A stretch of 64,000 nt of DNA from JAOAFZ01 sp964412815 (lineage in GTDB: Bacteria > Patescibacteriota > Microgenomatia > UBA1406 > GWC2-37-13). The stretch is from the NCBI GenBank assembly GCA_964412815.1, contig CAYPQF010000026.1, positions 186,001 to 250,000 on the forward strand, given 5' to 3'. Positions within the stretch are counted from its first letter, which is position 1; every line of letters starts with the position of its first letter. The position numbers were made by a program, and so were the translations under genes. Positions 49,844-57,307 of the stretch are shown here, piece by piece. The notes under the pieces were generated by a model. The model made no database searches, was not told where the DNA came from, and was given only the letters and a program-made list of their open reading frames with translations.

Positions 49844-50347
49844 ATGTCAGAGTTGAACACAATGATTCAAAACACATCATCGCTTAAACCCATATCGCAT
49901 AGCACTGCCACCTACCTTCTTACTATCGACCAGCTTGAAAAGCAGAATGGCTCCGCCCGGCTTATCGACATTGCCACCACCATGGGTATTACCAAAGGCA
50001 GCTGTTCCCTTACTCTCAAGTCACTCAAGAAGCGCGGGCTCGTGGAAGATCGCGAAAAGCGAACAGTGGGATTAACTGGAGAAGCTCATAAATACGTCAC
50101 GATCTTAACCCGTAATGATGTGTTGATCTCAACTTTCTTTCACGAAATTCTCGGCATGGATAGTAAGTCAGCCGAATCAGATGCAGAAAAAATTGAACAT
50201 CTGTTAAGTAGCGAGACAATCTCCCGGCTGGCACAGCTTGTTAATCTCATGAAGAGTAGCCATATCTCGCTGGATACATTAAAGGCTGCCGTTGCCAAAA
50301 ACGGCCTCAATGAGATTAAGCTGTTGTGCGATCAACTTAAAAAGTAA
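49844..50347 (+). CDS. DtxR/MntR-family transcriptional regulator with altered metal site
   Basis: 167 residues. The N-terminal winged helix (SARLIDIATTMGITKGSCSLTLKSLKKRGLVEDREKR...) and the dimerisation helices (LISTFFHEILGMDSKSAESDAEKIEHLLSSETISRL) match the DtxR/MntR family. Aligned by hand to B. subtilis MntR, the ligands Glu99, Glu102 and His103 are kept (AEKIEHLL), but Asp8 and Glu11 correspond to Thr and Leu, and His77 to Asn. Metal sensing may therefore be lost or changed. There is no C-terminal SH3-like domain. It is divergent from the Cys-rich gene and upstream of the two-gene unit at 50548. Confidence 0.82.
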   Translation: MSELNTMIQNTSSLKPISHSTATYLLTIDQLEKQNGSARLIDIATTMGITKGSCSLTLKSLKKRGLVEDREKRTVGLTGEAHKYVTILTRNDVLISTFFHEILGMDSKSAESDAEKIEHLLSSETISRLAQLVNLMKSSHISLDTLKAAVAKNGLNEIKLLCDQLKK

Positions 50348-50420
50348 CACTCCCTATATCTTACCTCTATAGAAAATACACGTAAGCAACTCCCTTTTCT
50401 CCCGTTTCGCTATCTTCCCC

Positions 50421-50479
50421 TTGCAATTTGCAACTCAGTTGCATATAATGCGACATAGTTGCATTGCAACTCAGTTGCA
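50421..50479. promoter_or_regulatory. operator cluster of TTGCAACT half-sites around a -10 box
   Basis: TTGCAACTCAGTTGCA occurs twice exactly (50428-50443 and 50464-50479), each being an inverted repeat of TTGCAACT. Between them AGTTGCATTGCAACT (50457-50471) forms a third, overlapping palindrome, and an extra TTGCAA half-site lies at 50421. TATAAT (50444-50449) directly follows the first copy. The arrangement looks like cooperative repressor sites bracketing the promoter of the genes at 50548 and 51723. Confidence 0.8.
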
Positions 50480-50482
50480 CAA

Positions 50483-50518
50483 ATTAATCACCAGATTAAT
50501 GGGCTAACAATCCGTTAG
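50483..50518. repeat. two small inverted repeats in the leader of the 50548 gene
   Basis: ATTAATC-ACCA-GATTAAT (50483-50500) and CTAAC-AATCC-GTTAG (50504-50518) lie downstream of the TATAAT at 50444 and would form two short hairpins in an untranslated leader of about 90 bases. They could be further protein sites or RNA structure. Confidence 0.45.
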
Positions 50519-50547
50519 TAACACTAATTATCTATTTCCACCAATCC

Positions 50548-51705
50548 ATGTCAGAAACACCATCGCTTAGACACCAGTATGATCAGTTAACCCGCGCAAT
50601 CGAAGCCGACGGCTTTGAGCAAAGCGCCATTGCCTGGACTCCCCGCGTCCGTCCGGACTTTGCTACCCACCTTGCAGCCGGCACCAATCCGGAACAGGTC
50701 ACCACATTACTTGCTGCTATGGAAGCAAAGTACAACCTGCATGGCGATGCAGCCACCGAGTATATTCGTGCACGACAGCTCCTGATAGAAAATCAGGCCG
50801 AAGTACAAACACAACAGGCAGCAATCATCGAAGCGCTCAAAACCAAAGGCCAGGCAAACATCCCTCTGACGGGCCCTTCTGCAGTGAATCGTATGGTAGC
50901 CGCTTGGGCGATGAACGAAGGCGGCATGTTCATCCTGGGTAGACGCTCCGGCAATCAGGCCGCCGTTTTCCCGGCAGTGTTGCTTCCGGAACGCAGTCCA
51001 CTCCCGGGCGCGCTCCGTATCGGCTTTGCCGGTATTGTCGAACCGGGAACCAACATGACCGGCGTCCGTAAAACACTCAACCCTTCTGCTCCTGAGTACC
51101 GTCCAACCGACGCAGACCTGTACATGGGTGCAATGGTCTCTCACTTTGAAGCATCGTATGCGTCTCACAATGCCGGTGCTCCGGAAGGAATCAGCGAGCC
51201 AACTCACTTAAACTCTGCTCTTGCATTTGCTCATCAGGGTACACGTGATCGTATCGCCCAGATTCCGTTTGCAATTAATGGCGTACCGGTACAGTCGATG
51301 CATGTCGGCCATGCCCGTGAGACTCAGTTCTTTACCGAACTAGCTGCCGGTGGTGGTATCTGGACCGATGTCTCGATGCTCGAGCTGGGCTTGCAGGGCG
51401 AACAGCCGATTCTGCTCTCGAAGCATCCGCAGACCGGACAGATGCAGGAGCTGGCAGACCGTGCAGAAGCACAGTACTTTATGATGATTCAGCGGGCACA
51501 CATCGATCCGGCAGCACTGGAGCAGGGTCGCATTGGCTTACAGCGCCCATCCGTTACCAGTGTGCAGGGCTTTGATGCCACGGCTGCCATGCTCTATGCC
51601 GGACAGGTGATGCAGCTAGGCGGCAAAGTAGATGCAGCTCAATCTTCGGTCCGAGGCGTAATCGAAGACCTGCGAACCGCAGAAGCGAGACAACCCTATA
51701 ACTAA
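50548..51705 (+). CDS. unknown protein, first gene of the operator-controlled pair
   Basis: 385 residues, no recognised family. The N-terminal ~110 residues are helical (ATEYIRARQLLIENQAEVQTQQAAIIEALK). The middle is Gly/Ala/Pro-rich with beta character (GGMFILGRRSGNQAAVFPAVLLPERSPLPGALRIGFAGIVEPGTN). The C-terminal part is mixed (IWTDVSMLELGLQGEQPILLSKHPQTGQ). No membrane helix, signal peptide or cysteine is seen. It is preceded by the TTGCAACT operator cluster and followed 17 bp later by the zinc-ribbon gene, so the two are probably one operon. The start at 50548 is the first ATG; the leader would be long if the TATAAT at 50444 is used. Confidence 0.7.
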   Translation: MSETPSLRHQYDQLTRAIEADGFEQSAIAWTPRVRPDFATHLAAGTNPEQVTTLLAAMEAKYNLHGDAATEYIRARQLLIENQAEVQTQQAAIIEALKTKGQANIPLTGPSAVNRMVAAWAMNEGGMFILGRRSGNQAAVFPAVLLPERSPLPGALRIGFAGIVEPGTNMTGVRKTLNPSAPEYRPTDADLYMGAMVSHFEASYASHNAGAPEGISEPTHLNSALAFAHQGTRDRIAQIPFAINGVPVQSMHVGHARETQFFTELAAGGGIWTDVSMLELGLQGEQPILLSKHPQTGQMQELADRAEAQYFMMIQRAHIDPAALEQGRIGLQRPSVTSVQGFDATAAMLYAGQVMQLGGKVDAAQSSVRGVIEDLRTAEARQPYN

Positions 51706-51722
51706 CCAAACAATAGTACACT

Positions 51723-52757
51723 ATGAGCGAACGATTACAGACATACAGACCGGAACAGGCTCCTCCGCCTCCTGCGGATGACTTGTTTGCATTGATGATG
51801 GACACCTCTTTGGGGGTACCTTGCTCTCCTCTGGTTGGAGTATCCGAGTCTATCAATCTGGCACCTCCCGAAATACAACCGTACGCTACTGAAGACAACC
51901 TCTTTGCCCTGATGATGGATACTTCACTCGCACCACCACCAGCAGCTGAAGCAGCCGAAGTTACTCAACAGGCTTCTGCATTCGAGCTGGTAGCTATCCA
52001 ACAAGAACCGGAACTTGCGGAAGAAGATCCCCATCTTTCAATAGAACCTGTACCGCTCCAGAACACCATGATTGACCTGGATGAGTCAGATGTGATTCTG
52101 CCCCAGCACGTACTGCGCCTGAAGGGTGAGAGTGATCTGGAACTGCTGATGCGCATGCATACCGAACACGCAGCTGAGATCGAAACGATGCAGACCACAC
52201 TGGAAGAAGAGTACACCGAATACCTCAACGAGCGTCCCTACTTCGTGATTGACGAACATGGCTGTCGGGTTCCGTTAACTGAAGATGAGTTCAGGATGCT
52301 TTCTGATAACTTCCGCTCCACCAATCCTGCTGCCTATGAACAGCTGATGATGATGCAGATGGCAGGCGGTGAAAGCAGCATCTTCCCGACCGCTCCTGCC
52401 CAAACCGGTATCCGAATCTCTGACAATCAACTAGCCGCGCTTAACCCGGAGTTCGCCATGCAGATTGCAGCTGGTGGCTGTGCTGATGGTTGTGGAGGGG
52501 CACACGAGAGTATGATGGGTGGCGGCAGTATGTACTTTGAAGGTGGTTTCTTTGGCACCCAGTTTACCAGCGATACCGGACACAACCACTCTATTGGAGA
52601 GAGTGGCATTACCCACTACTTCTGCCCGAAGTGTAAGTCGGTCGGACATGCCCATGGCGAAGTCAAAAGCTGCAAATGTGGTGCTACAAAAACCAATCTA
52701 AAAATTATCAAAAGTCAGAGTGATATGCGGCAGGTACGAATGGCTCTTGCAGCCTGA
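51723..52757 (+). CDS. unknown protein with repeated LFALMMDTSL motif and C-terminal zinc ribbon
   Basis: 344 residues. The sequence LFALMMDTSL appears twice in the N-terminal 70 residues (about 21-30 and 59-68), each in a Pro/Ala-rich disordered context. The DNA copies differ at several synonymous sites, so the peptide, not the DNA, seems conserved. The middle has a helical, acidic stretch (SDLELLMRMHTEHAAEIETMQTTLEEEYTEYL). The C-terminus has Cys/His-rich patches: GGCADGCGGAHE, a Gly-rich segment with GHNHS, and a zinc ribbon YFCPKCKS...GHAHGEVKSCKCGATK. The family is not recognised. It may be an adaptor or scaffold that binds a partner through the short motif. Confidence 0.72.
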   Translation: MSERLQTYRPEQAPPPPADDLFALMMDTSLGVPCSPLVGVSESINLAPPEIQPYATEDNLFALMMDTSLAPPPAAEAAEVTQQASAFELVAIQQEPELAEEDPHLSIEPVPLQNTMIDLDESDVILPQHVLRLKGESDLELLMRMHTEHAAEIETMQTTLEEEYTEYLNERPYFVIDEHGCRVPLTEDEFRMLSDNFRSTNPAAYEQLMMMQMAGGESSIFPTAPAQTGIRISDNQLAALNPEFAMQIAAGGCADGCGGAHESMMGGGSMYFEGGFFGTQFTSDTGHNHSIGESGITHYFCPKCKSVGHAHGEVKSCKCGATKTNLKIIKSQSDMRQVRMALAA

Positions 52758-52765
52758 GTATCTGT

Positions 52766-52771
52766 TATAAT
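52766..52771 (+). promoter_or_regulatory. -10 box TATAAT for the 52777 gene
   Basis: Extended -10 (TGT TATAAT) ending five bases before the ATG at 52777. Confidence 0.5.
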
Positions 52772-52776
52772 GCGGT

Positions 52777-54462
52777 ATGGATTTTTTTAAAGATACCGTC
52801 AAATACCTCCGGAAAAATCCCCTTCTGATTGTGCTGATTGTGGTGGGTTCCATCACCATGCTCATGAACACACTCTTCGACGGCTTCTATGGCTGCTGGA
52901 AAGAGACCTGCGGACTCATTGTCGGGCAGAATTTTAAAGATACCCTTCAGCATCTCTCGGTTAGCGGGACTTCGTTTAAAACGCTCCCGTTTAACTCGGC
53001 TATCTATGCGGGTGAAAACCTGCAAGGCTATCATTATCTGCCGAATCTGCTGATCTACCTTTTAAACCTGGTTGGAATCCCAACTACGGTCTCGTTTTTC
53101 CAGATTCTACCGCTGATCTATGTTATTCTTCTGCCGTTTCTGGCAATTCCGTTTGCACGGTACTTTAACAAGTCTCCGGTATTTGTCGGCCTCTTCCTGT
53201 TCTTTTGCTATTTTGGTTCCACCTTTTCGTATCTGGTTTCATTTATTCGTCTGGGACATATCTGGCAGGATGCGGTAATGGTTCCCCTCATGGACTCGGC
53301 ACGGGTATTTCGAAGTATTCATTTTGGCTACTCAGTCCTGATGATTCTGGGCATCTTCCTGATTCTCCAGCGAAAAACACATACCTTGGCACATGTCTTT
53401 TATATTGCAATTCTCATCTTCCTGACCATGGGCACCAAGTTTTACGGAGCGGTGATCGCGGTCTTTATTGTCGGCCTCTACGAAACAATTCAGCTGGTGA
53501 AAACCCGTAACTGGAAGAGGTTTATCGGATATAACCTCTTGTACTCGGTGGCAGCTGTTGCTGCTATCTTTGCCTTTTACGATCCACTGAATGCGACTGC
53601 CAGCGGTGACAAATTTATGTTTGCCCCGTTCTCTATCGTGCACCATATTATCGAAGATCCGAAGATTTTTTATAACCAGGATCTCTTAAATGCACGCTAC
53701 TTCCTGCAACAGAGTGGGGGTCTTTCCCCGCGCCTTCTGGGCATCGAACTGTATACAACAGCACTGTTTGTCTTTTATTACTTTGGAATGCGAATTGTCG
53801 GTTTTGTGAGCATGGCATATCGCGCGCTTACCAGAAAGATGAATGTGCTGGAAGCGATTCTTGCAGCCAGTATTGTCTTCTCCATCATCATCTCGCTGAT
53901 CTCGGTTCAGAGTGGTGACTGGTTTAACGTAATTCAGTTTATGGCCTATGGAACCTTCTTTATCGGCTTTTACTCAGCCTACGTGGTCTATGATCTCTGG
54001 CACAAAAGCAGACTGGCGGGCATAGTTCTCGGTGGCGCTATCTTACTGCTCACCTTTATTCCGAATATTAAAATGTATTTCTATCCGTTTCAGGAACGGT
54101 ATGTTATTCCTCAAAACGAGTATCAGGCACTCAAAGATCTCCGTGCCTATCCATTTGGATCGGTACTGGTCTTCCCGCTCAAATCTCGGGGGTCATATCA
54201 TTCAGCTATCGCGCAAAAACCCGTTTACTTTTATACCTCGCACATAAATGTATATAGAAACTGGAGTCTGGACTATAAAGCACGCGAAAAACAGATGAAG
54301 GAAGTACGAAACGTACATCCCGAGGTTTACCAGGTAGATTATATCTATATTCTCAAGAGTGACGAAGATGCCCAGGGCGTCTGGACTCAACTGCAAAAAG
54401 AGCCAAAGATGTACGAAATGATTATCGAGAATCCCGATGTAGTCATCTACAGGAAGAAGTAA
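52777..54462 (+). CDS. polytopic membrane protein, possible GT-C-type glycosyltransferase
   Basis: 561 residues with about ten to eleven hydrophobic helices from residue 14 to about 440, and a soluble C-terminal domain of ~130 residues. The first extracytoplasmic loop (about 38-85) and the overall plan resemble GT-C fold lipid-linked-sugar transferases of the DUF2298/6-pyruvoyl-like hypothetical groups, but the catalytic Asp/Glu of the first loop is not certain. No family motif is decisive. It has its own promoter and stands next to the unknown locus without evident overlap, so linkage to it is not implied. Confidence 0.65.
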   Translation: MDFFKDTVKYLRKNPLLIVLIVVGSITMLMNTLFDGFYGCWKETCGLIVGQNFKDTLQHLSVSGTSFKTLPFNSAIYAGENLQGYHYLPNLLIYLLNLVGIPTTVSFFQILPLIYVILLPFLAIPFARYFNKSPVFVGLFLFFCYFGSTFSYLVSFIRLGHIWQDAVMVPLMDSARVFRSIHFGYSVLMILGIFLILQRKTHTLAHVFYIAILIFLTMGTKFYGAVIAVFIVGLYETIQLVKTRNWKRFIGYNLLYSVAAVAAIFAFYDPLNATASGDKFMFAPFSIVHHIIEDPKIFYNQDLLNARYFLQQSGGLSPRLLGIELYTTALFVFYYFGMRIVGFVSMAYRALTRKMNVLEAILAASIVFSIIISLISVQSGDWFNVIQFMAYGTFFIGFYSAYVVYDLWHKSRLAGIVLGGAILLLTFIPNIKMYFYPFQERYVIPQNEYQALKDLRAYPFGSVLVFPLKSRGSYHSAIAQKPVYFYTSHINVYRNWSLDYKAREKQMKEVRNVHPEVYQVDYIYILKSDEDAQGVWTQLQKEPKMYEMIIENPDVVIYRKK

Positions 54463-54631
54463 CATCATCTAGAAGCCTGCAATTATTCAATTGTCCTCTA
54501 CGTACTCAGTAAAGCGATTTCTTATACAATACCTCCAAATATATCAAACTACTACATATTAGGTGCATAAAAAAGACATATAATTATATACTATATACGC
54601 ATAAATTCCTTGTTTCACCATATTCAGATGG

Positions 54632-54637
54632 TATAAT
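54632..54637 (+). promoter_or_regulatory. -10 box TATAAT for the 54646 gene
   Basis: Extended -10 (TGG TATAAT) ending eight bases before the ATG at 54646. Confidence 0.5.
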
Positions 54638-54645
54638 GGGCTTGT

Positions 54646-55104
54646 ATGAAAGGAGTAGAAAAATCGTCTCCTTTCCCAGGGGGGACGACGACACAAACAG
54701 ACTTTCTCAACAGGCTGGCATCCTCATATCGTATTCTCTTTAAGGCCCAGTCGGTATTTCCGTTCGAATGGTTTCCCAGTGAAATTATCATCACAGAGCG
54801 ATATATTCATCTGATTCATCATTCGTTTTTCGGAACACAAAAAGACAAGACGATACCGATTTCCGCAATCAGCACCTGTACCTGTTCCACCGGCCCAATG
54901 TTGGGAATGATACAACTGGAACTGGTCGGTGAAATAGATCATAAGCACCGCATCGAAAACCTGTGGCGGGCTGATGCAATACAAGCAGAGAAAATTATTA
55001 CAGGCCTTATCATCTGCCATCAAAATAATATTGATCTAAACTCCGGCTCTTATAATGGAATTCTTTCTCCCCGGATTAAAACTACTCCACTCCAGTTTAG
55101 TTAA
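54646..55104 (+). CDS. small protein of unknown function, possible PH-like fold
   Basis: 152 residues, soluble. A central beta-rich part (EWFPSEIIITERYIHLIHHSFFGTQKDKTIPISAISTCTCSTG followed by IQLELVGE) resembles the pattern of bacterial PH-like domains that sit on membranes; a helix (ADAIQAEKIITGLIICHQ) follows. There is no membrane segment. The family is not identified. It has its own leaderless-type promoter and converges with groEL. Confidence 0.6.
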   Translation: MKGVEKSSPFPGGTTTQTDFLNRLASSYRILFKAQSVFPFEWFPSEIIITERYIHLIHHSFFGTQKDKTIPISAISTCTCSTGPMLGMIQLELVGEIDHKHRIENLWRADAIQAEKIITGLIICHQNNIDLNSGSYNGILSPRIKTTPLQFS

Positions 55105-55128
55105 CCTGCGATTGGCATTCCTCTCCAC

Positions 55129-55152
55129 AAAAAACCCCCGCCTGAGCGGGGG
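55129..55152 (-). terminator. intrinsic terminator of groES-groEL
   Basis: On the minus strand the hairpin CCCCCGC-TCAG-GCGGGGG is followed by TTTTTT, about 45 bp after the groEL stop. It is a textbook intrinsic terminator. Confidence 0.9.
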
Positions 55153-55196
55153 TCTTCTGAGCGAACGTGCTTCGCGATTTACCTTATAAGAAAGCG

Positions 55197-56855
55197 TTAC
55201 ATCATGCCCATTCCAGGCATGCCGCCTCCCATTCCACCCATTCCTCCAGCAGGACCTTCACTCTTTGGTTCCGGTTTATCGGTTACGAGTGCGTCTGTGG
55301 TCAGAATAATGGATGCAACAGATGCTGCATTCTGCAGTGCAGAACGAACTACCTTAGCTGGATCAATAATACCCTTTTTGTACATGGAACCGTACTCTAG
55401 ATTCATTGCATCAAAGCCGTAGTCAGGGTCATTCTTATCTTCAACACGATAAATAACTTCTCCTGCATCAACACCACAGTTAGTAGCAATCTTTTTGACA
55501 GGTTCAGCAAGAGCGTTGTAGACGATATCTACACCGGTCTTTTCTTCGTCCAGCTTCATGCTTTCGCGAACCTTGACCAGAGCCTTGCGAGCCTGGAGTA
55601 AAGTTACTCCTCCACCAGCAACAACTCCTTCTTCCAGAGCGGCTTTGGTAGCGGCAACTGCGTCATTGACGCGTTCCTTCTTTTCTTTCATCTCGACTTC
55701 TGAAGCAGCTCCGACACGGATTACCATTACACCACCGGTCAGCTTGGCCAGACGTTCAGTCAGCTTTTCACGATCGAAGTCTGAGGTTGTGTTATCAATC
55801 TCTTTCTTGATCTGAGCGATACGGTCATTAATTGCTGCTTCCTGTCCCTTGCCGCCGACGATACGGGTTGATTCTTTATCAGATTCAACACGATCTGCGC
55901 GACCACAGTGATCGATCTCTGCATTTTCCAGTTTCATACCGATGTCTTCTGAGATAACAGTTCCACCGGTCAAGATGGCAATGTCAGACAACATAGCTTT
56001 GCGACGATCTCCAAAACCAGGGGCCTTTACGACCAGTGCCTTGAAGGTACCACGCATACTGTTGACAACCAGAGTTGCCAGGGCTTCACCTTCGACATCA
56101 TCAGCGATAATAACAATGTTCTTGGAAACCTTTACAAACTTCTCGAGGAACGGTAACAGTTCCTGAATTGAAGAGATCTTCTTATCAGTAATCAGGATGT
56201 ACGGATCTTCAATCTCCGCAGTCATGCGATCAGGATTAGTGACGAAGTATGGTGAAGCGTATCCTTTATCAAACTCCATACCTTCCTTGTGTTCTGTCTC
56301 CATCTCCAGTCCGCGACCTTCTTCGACAGTAACCACACCGTCTTTCCCAACCTTATGAATTGCCTTGGCAATCTCAGAACCGATTACTTCGTTTCCAGCT
56401 GAGATAGTTGCTACCTGAGTTAACTGATCCAGATCATCGGAAGAGAAGGTCTTAGCCATCTTGCCAATCTGGGCAACAACTGCTTTTACTGCCTCATCAA
56501 TACCACGCTTTAAGATCATCGGGTTTGATCCGGCGACGATATTCTTCATACCATGATTGACGATAGCCTGAGTAAGTAACGTTGAGGTGGTGGTTCCGTC
56601 TCCGGCAACATCGTTGGTTTTGGAAGCAGCTTCCTTGACCATCTGTGCGCCCATGTTCTCGAACGGATCTTCCAGTTCGATCTCTTTTGCGACAGAGACA
56701 CCATCATGAATAACATTAGGAGCACCCCATTTTTTATCGAGTGCAACATTACGACCACGGGGTCCCAGTGTGGTGGTAACAGCTTTTGCGAGCGTGTTAA
56801 CGCCGGCGACAAGTTTCTGACGTGCATCGTCAGAGAAAGCGATCATTTTTGCCAT
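55197..56855 (-). CDS. groEL: chaperonin GroEL (Hsp60)
   Basis: The 60-kDa chaperonin subunit, 552 residues. The N-terminus (KMIAFSDDARQKLVAGVNTLAKAVTTTLGPRGRNVALDKKWG) and the ATP motif AGDGTTTSTLLTQAI are typical; AALEEGVVAGGGVTLLQA follows and the C-terminus ends in the GGMGG/GMM-rich tail (GGMGGMGGGMPGMGMM). It follows groES by 48 bp, in the common order. It would be regulated with groES from the promoter at 57270-57298. Confidence 0.98.
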   Translation of the reverse strand: MAKMIAFSDDARQKLVAGVNTLAKAVTTTLGPRGRNVALDKKWGAPNVIHDGVSVAKEIELEDPFENMGAQMVKEAASKTNDVAGDGTTTSTLLTQAIVNHGMKNIVAGSNPMILKRGIDEAVKAVVAQIGKMAKTFSSDDLDQLTQVATISAGNEVIGSEIAKAIHKVGKDGVVTVEEGRGLEMETEHKEGMEFDKGYASPYFVTNPDRMTAEIEDPYILITDKKISSIQELLPFLEKFVKVSKNIVIIADDVEGEALATLVVNSMRGTFKALVVKAPGFGDRRKAMLSDIAILTGGTVISEDIGMKLENAEIDHCGRADRVESDKESTRIVGGKGQEAAINDRIAQIKKEIDNTTSDFDREKLTERLAKLTGGVMVIRVGAASEVEMKEKKERVNDAVAATKAALEEGVVAGGGVTLLQARKALVKVRESMKLDEEKTGVDIVYNALAEPVKKIATNCGVDAGEVIYRVEDKNDPDYGFDAMNLEYGSMYKKGIIDPAKVVRSALQNAASVASIILTTDALVTDKPEPKSEGPAGGMGGMGGGMPGMGMM

Positions 56856-56903
56856 AGGTATAAAACTAAATTAGTAATAAACAATAACTAGTCTGTAGCC
56901 GTC

Positions 56904-57203
56904 TTATGCTACTACTGCCATCACATCTTCCTGTTTAATCAGAAGCCATTCTTCATTCTCAACCTTGACTTCGTTTCCTCCCCATTTCTTATAGATAACC
57001 TTCTGTCCAACCTTAATCTCAAGTGGAAAGATCTTGCCTTCATCGTTATGCCAGCCAGTTCCGACTGCCATCACTTCTCCCATCTGTGGCTTTTCTTTGA
57101 CCGTGTCTGGAAGGACGATGCCGGAGGCAGTGACCTCTTCTTGTTTCGTTGGTCGAACTAATATATAATCGAATAAGGGTTTGATTTGTGGTGATTTTGC
57201 CAT
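56904..57203 (-). CDS. groES: co-chaperonin GroES (Hsp10)
   Basis: The 99-residue lid of the GroEL chamber. Typical motifs: IKPLFDYILVRPTKQEE, the mobile loop (TASGIVLPDTVKEKPQMGEVMAVG) and GQKVIYKKWGGNEVKVENEEWLLIKQEDVMAVV at the C-terminus. The start is the Met 60 bases after the predicted transcription start. It is divergent from the Lon-like gene. Confidence 0.97.
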   Translation of the reverse strand: MAKSPQIKPLFDYILVRPTKQEEVTASGIVLPDTVKEKPQMGEVMAVGTGWHNDEGKIFPLEIKVGQKVIYKKWGGNEVKVENEEWLLIKQEDVMAVVA

Positions 57204-57223
57204 ACAAATCTATTTTTAAAACT

Positions 57224-57265
57224 GGTAATTAATAATTTAGCAATTCTTTGCTTTAATTGATTACC
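57224..57265. promoter_or_regulatory. imperfect inverted repeat in the groES leader, possible degenerate CIRCE
   Basis: GGTAAT...ATTACC brackets 42 bp containing AGCAA-TTCT-TTGCT. Within it TTAGCA (57237-57242) is a perfect CIRCE half, but 15 bases later TGATTA replaces TGCTAA. The site covers the predicted transcription start, so regulation by HrcA is plausible but the match is weak. Confidence 0.4.
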
Positions 57266-57269
57266 TTTA

Positions 57270-57298
57270 TTTATATAAAAAACCCTTAATTTTGTCAA
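57270..57298 (-). promoter_or_regulatory. sigma-70 promoter of groES-groEL
   Basis: On the minus strand: TTGACA (57298-57293), 17-bp spacer, TATAAA (57275-57270). The predicted start of transcription is about 60 bases before the groES ATG. Confidence 0.8.
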
Positions 57299-57307
57299 GC
57301 TTAATCT

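Noticed and set aside
50421..50479. Repeats read as the start of a CRISPR array
   Set aside because: Only two full copies, 16 bp long and palindromic, with 20-bp spacing and a -10 box between them; no cas genes nearby.
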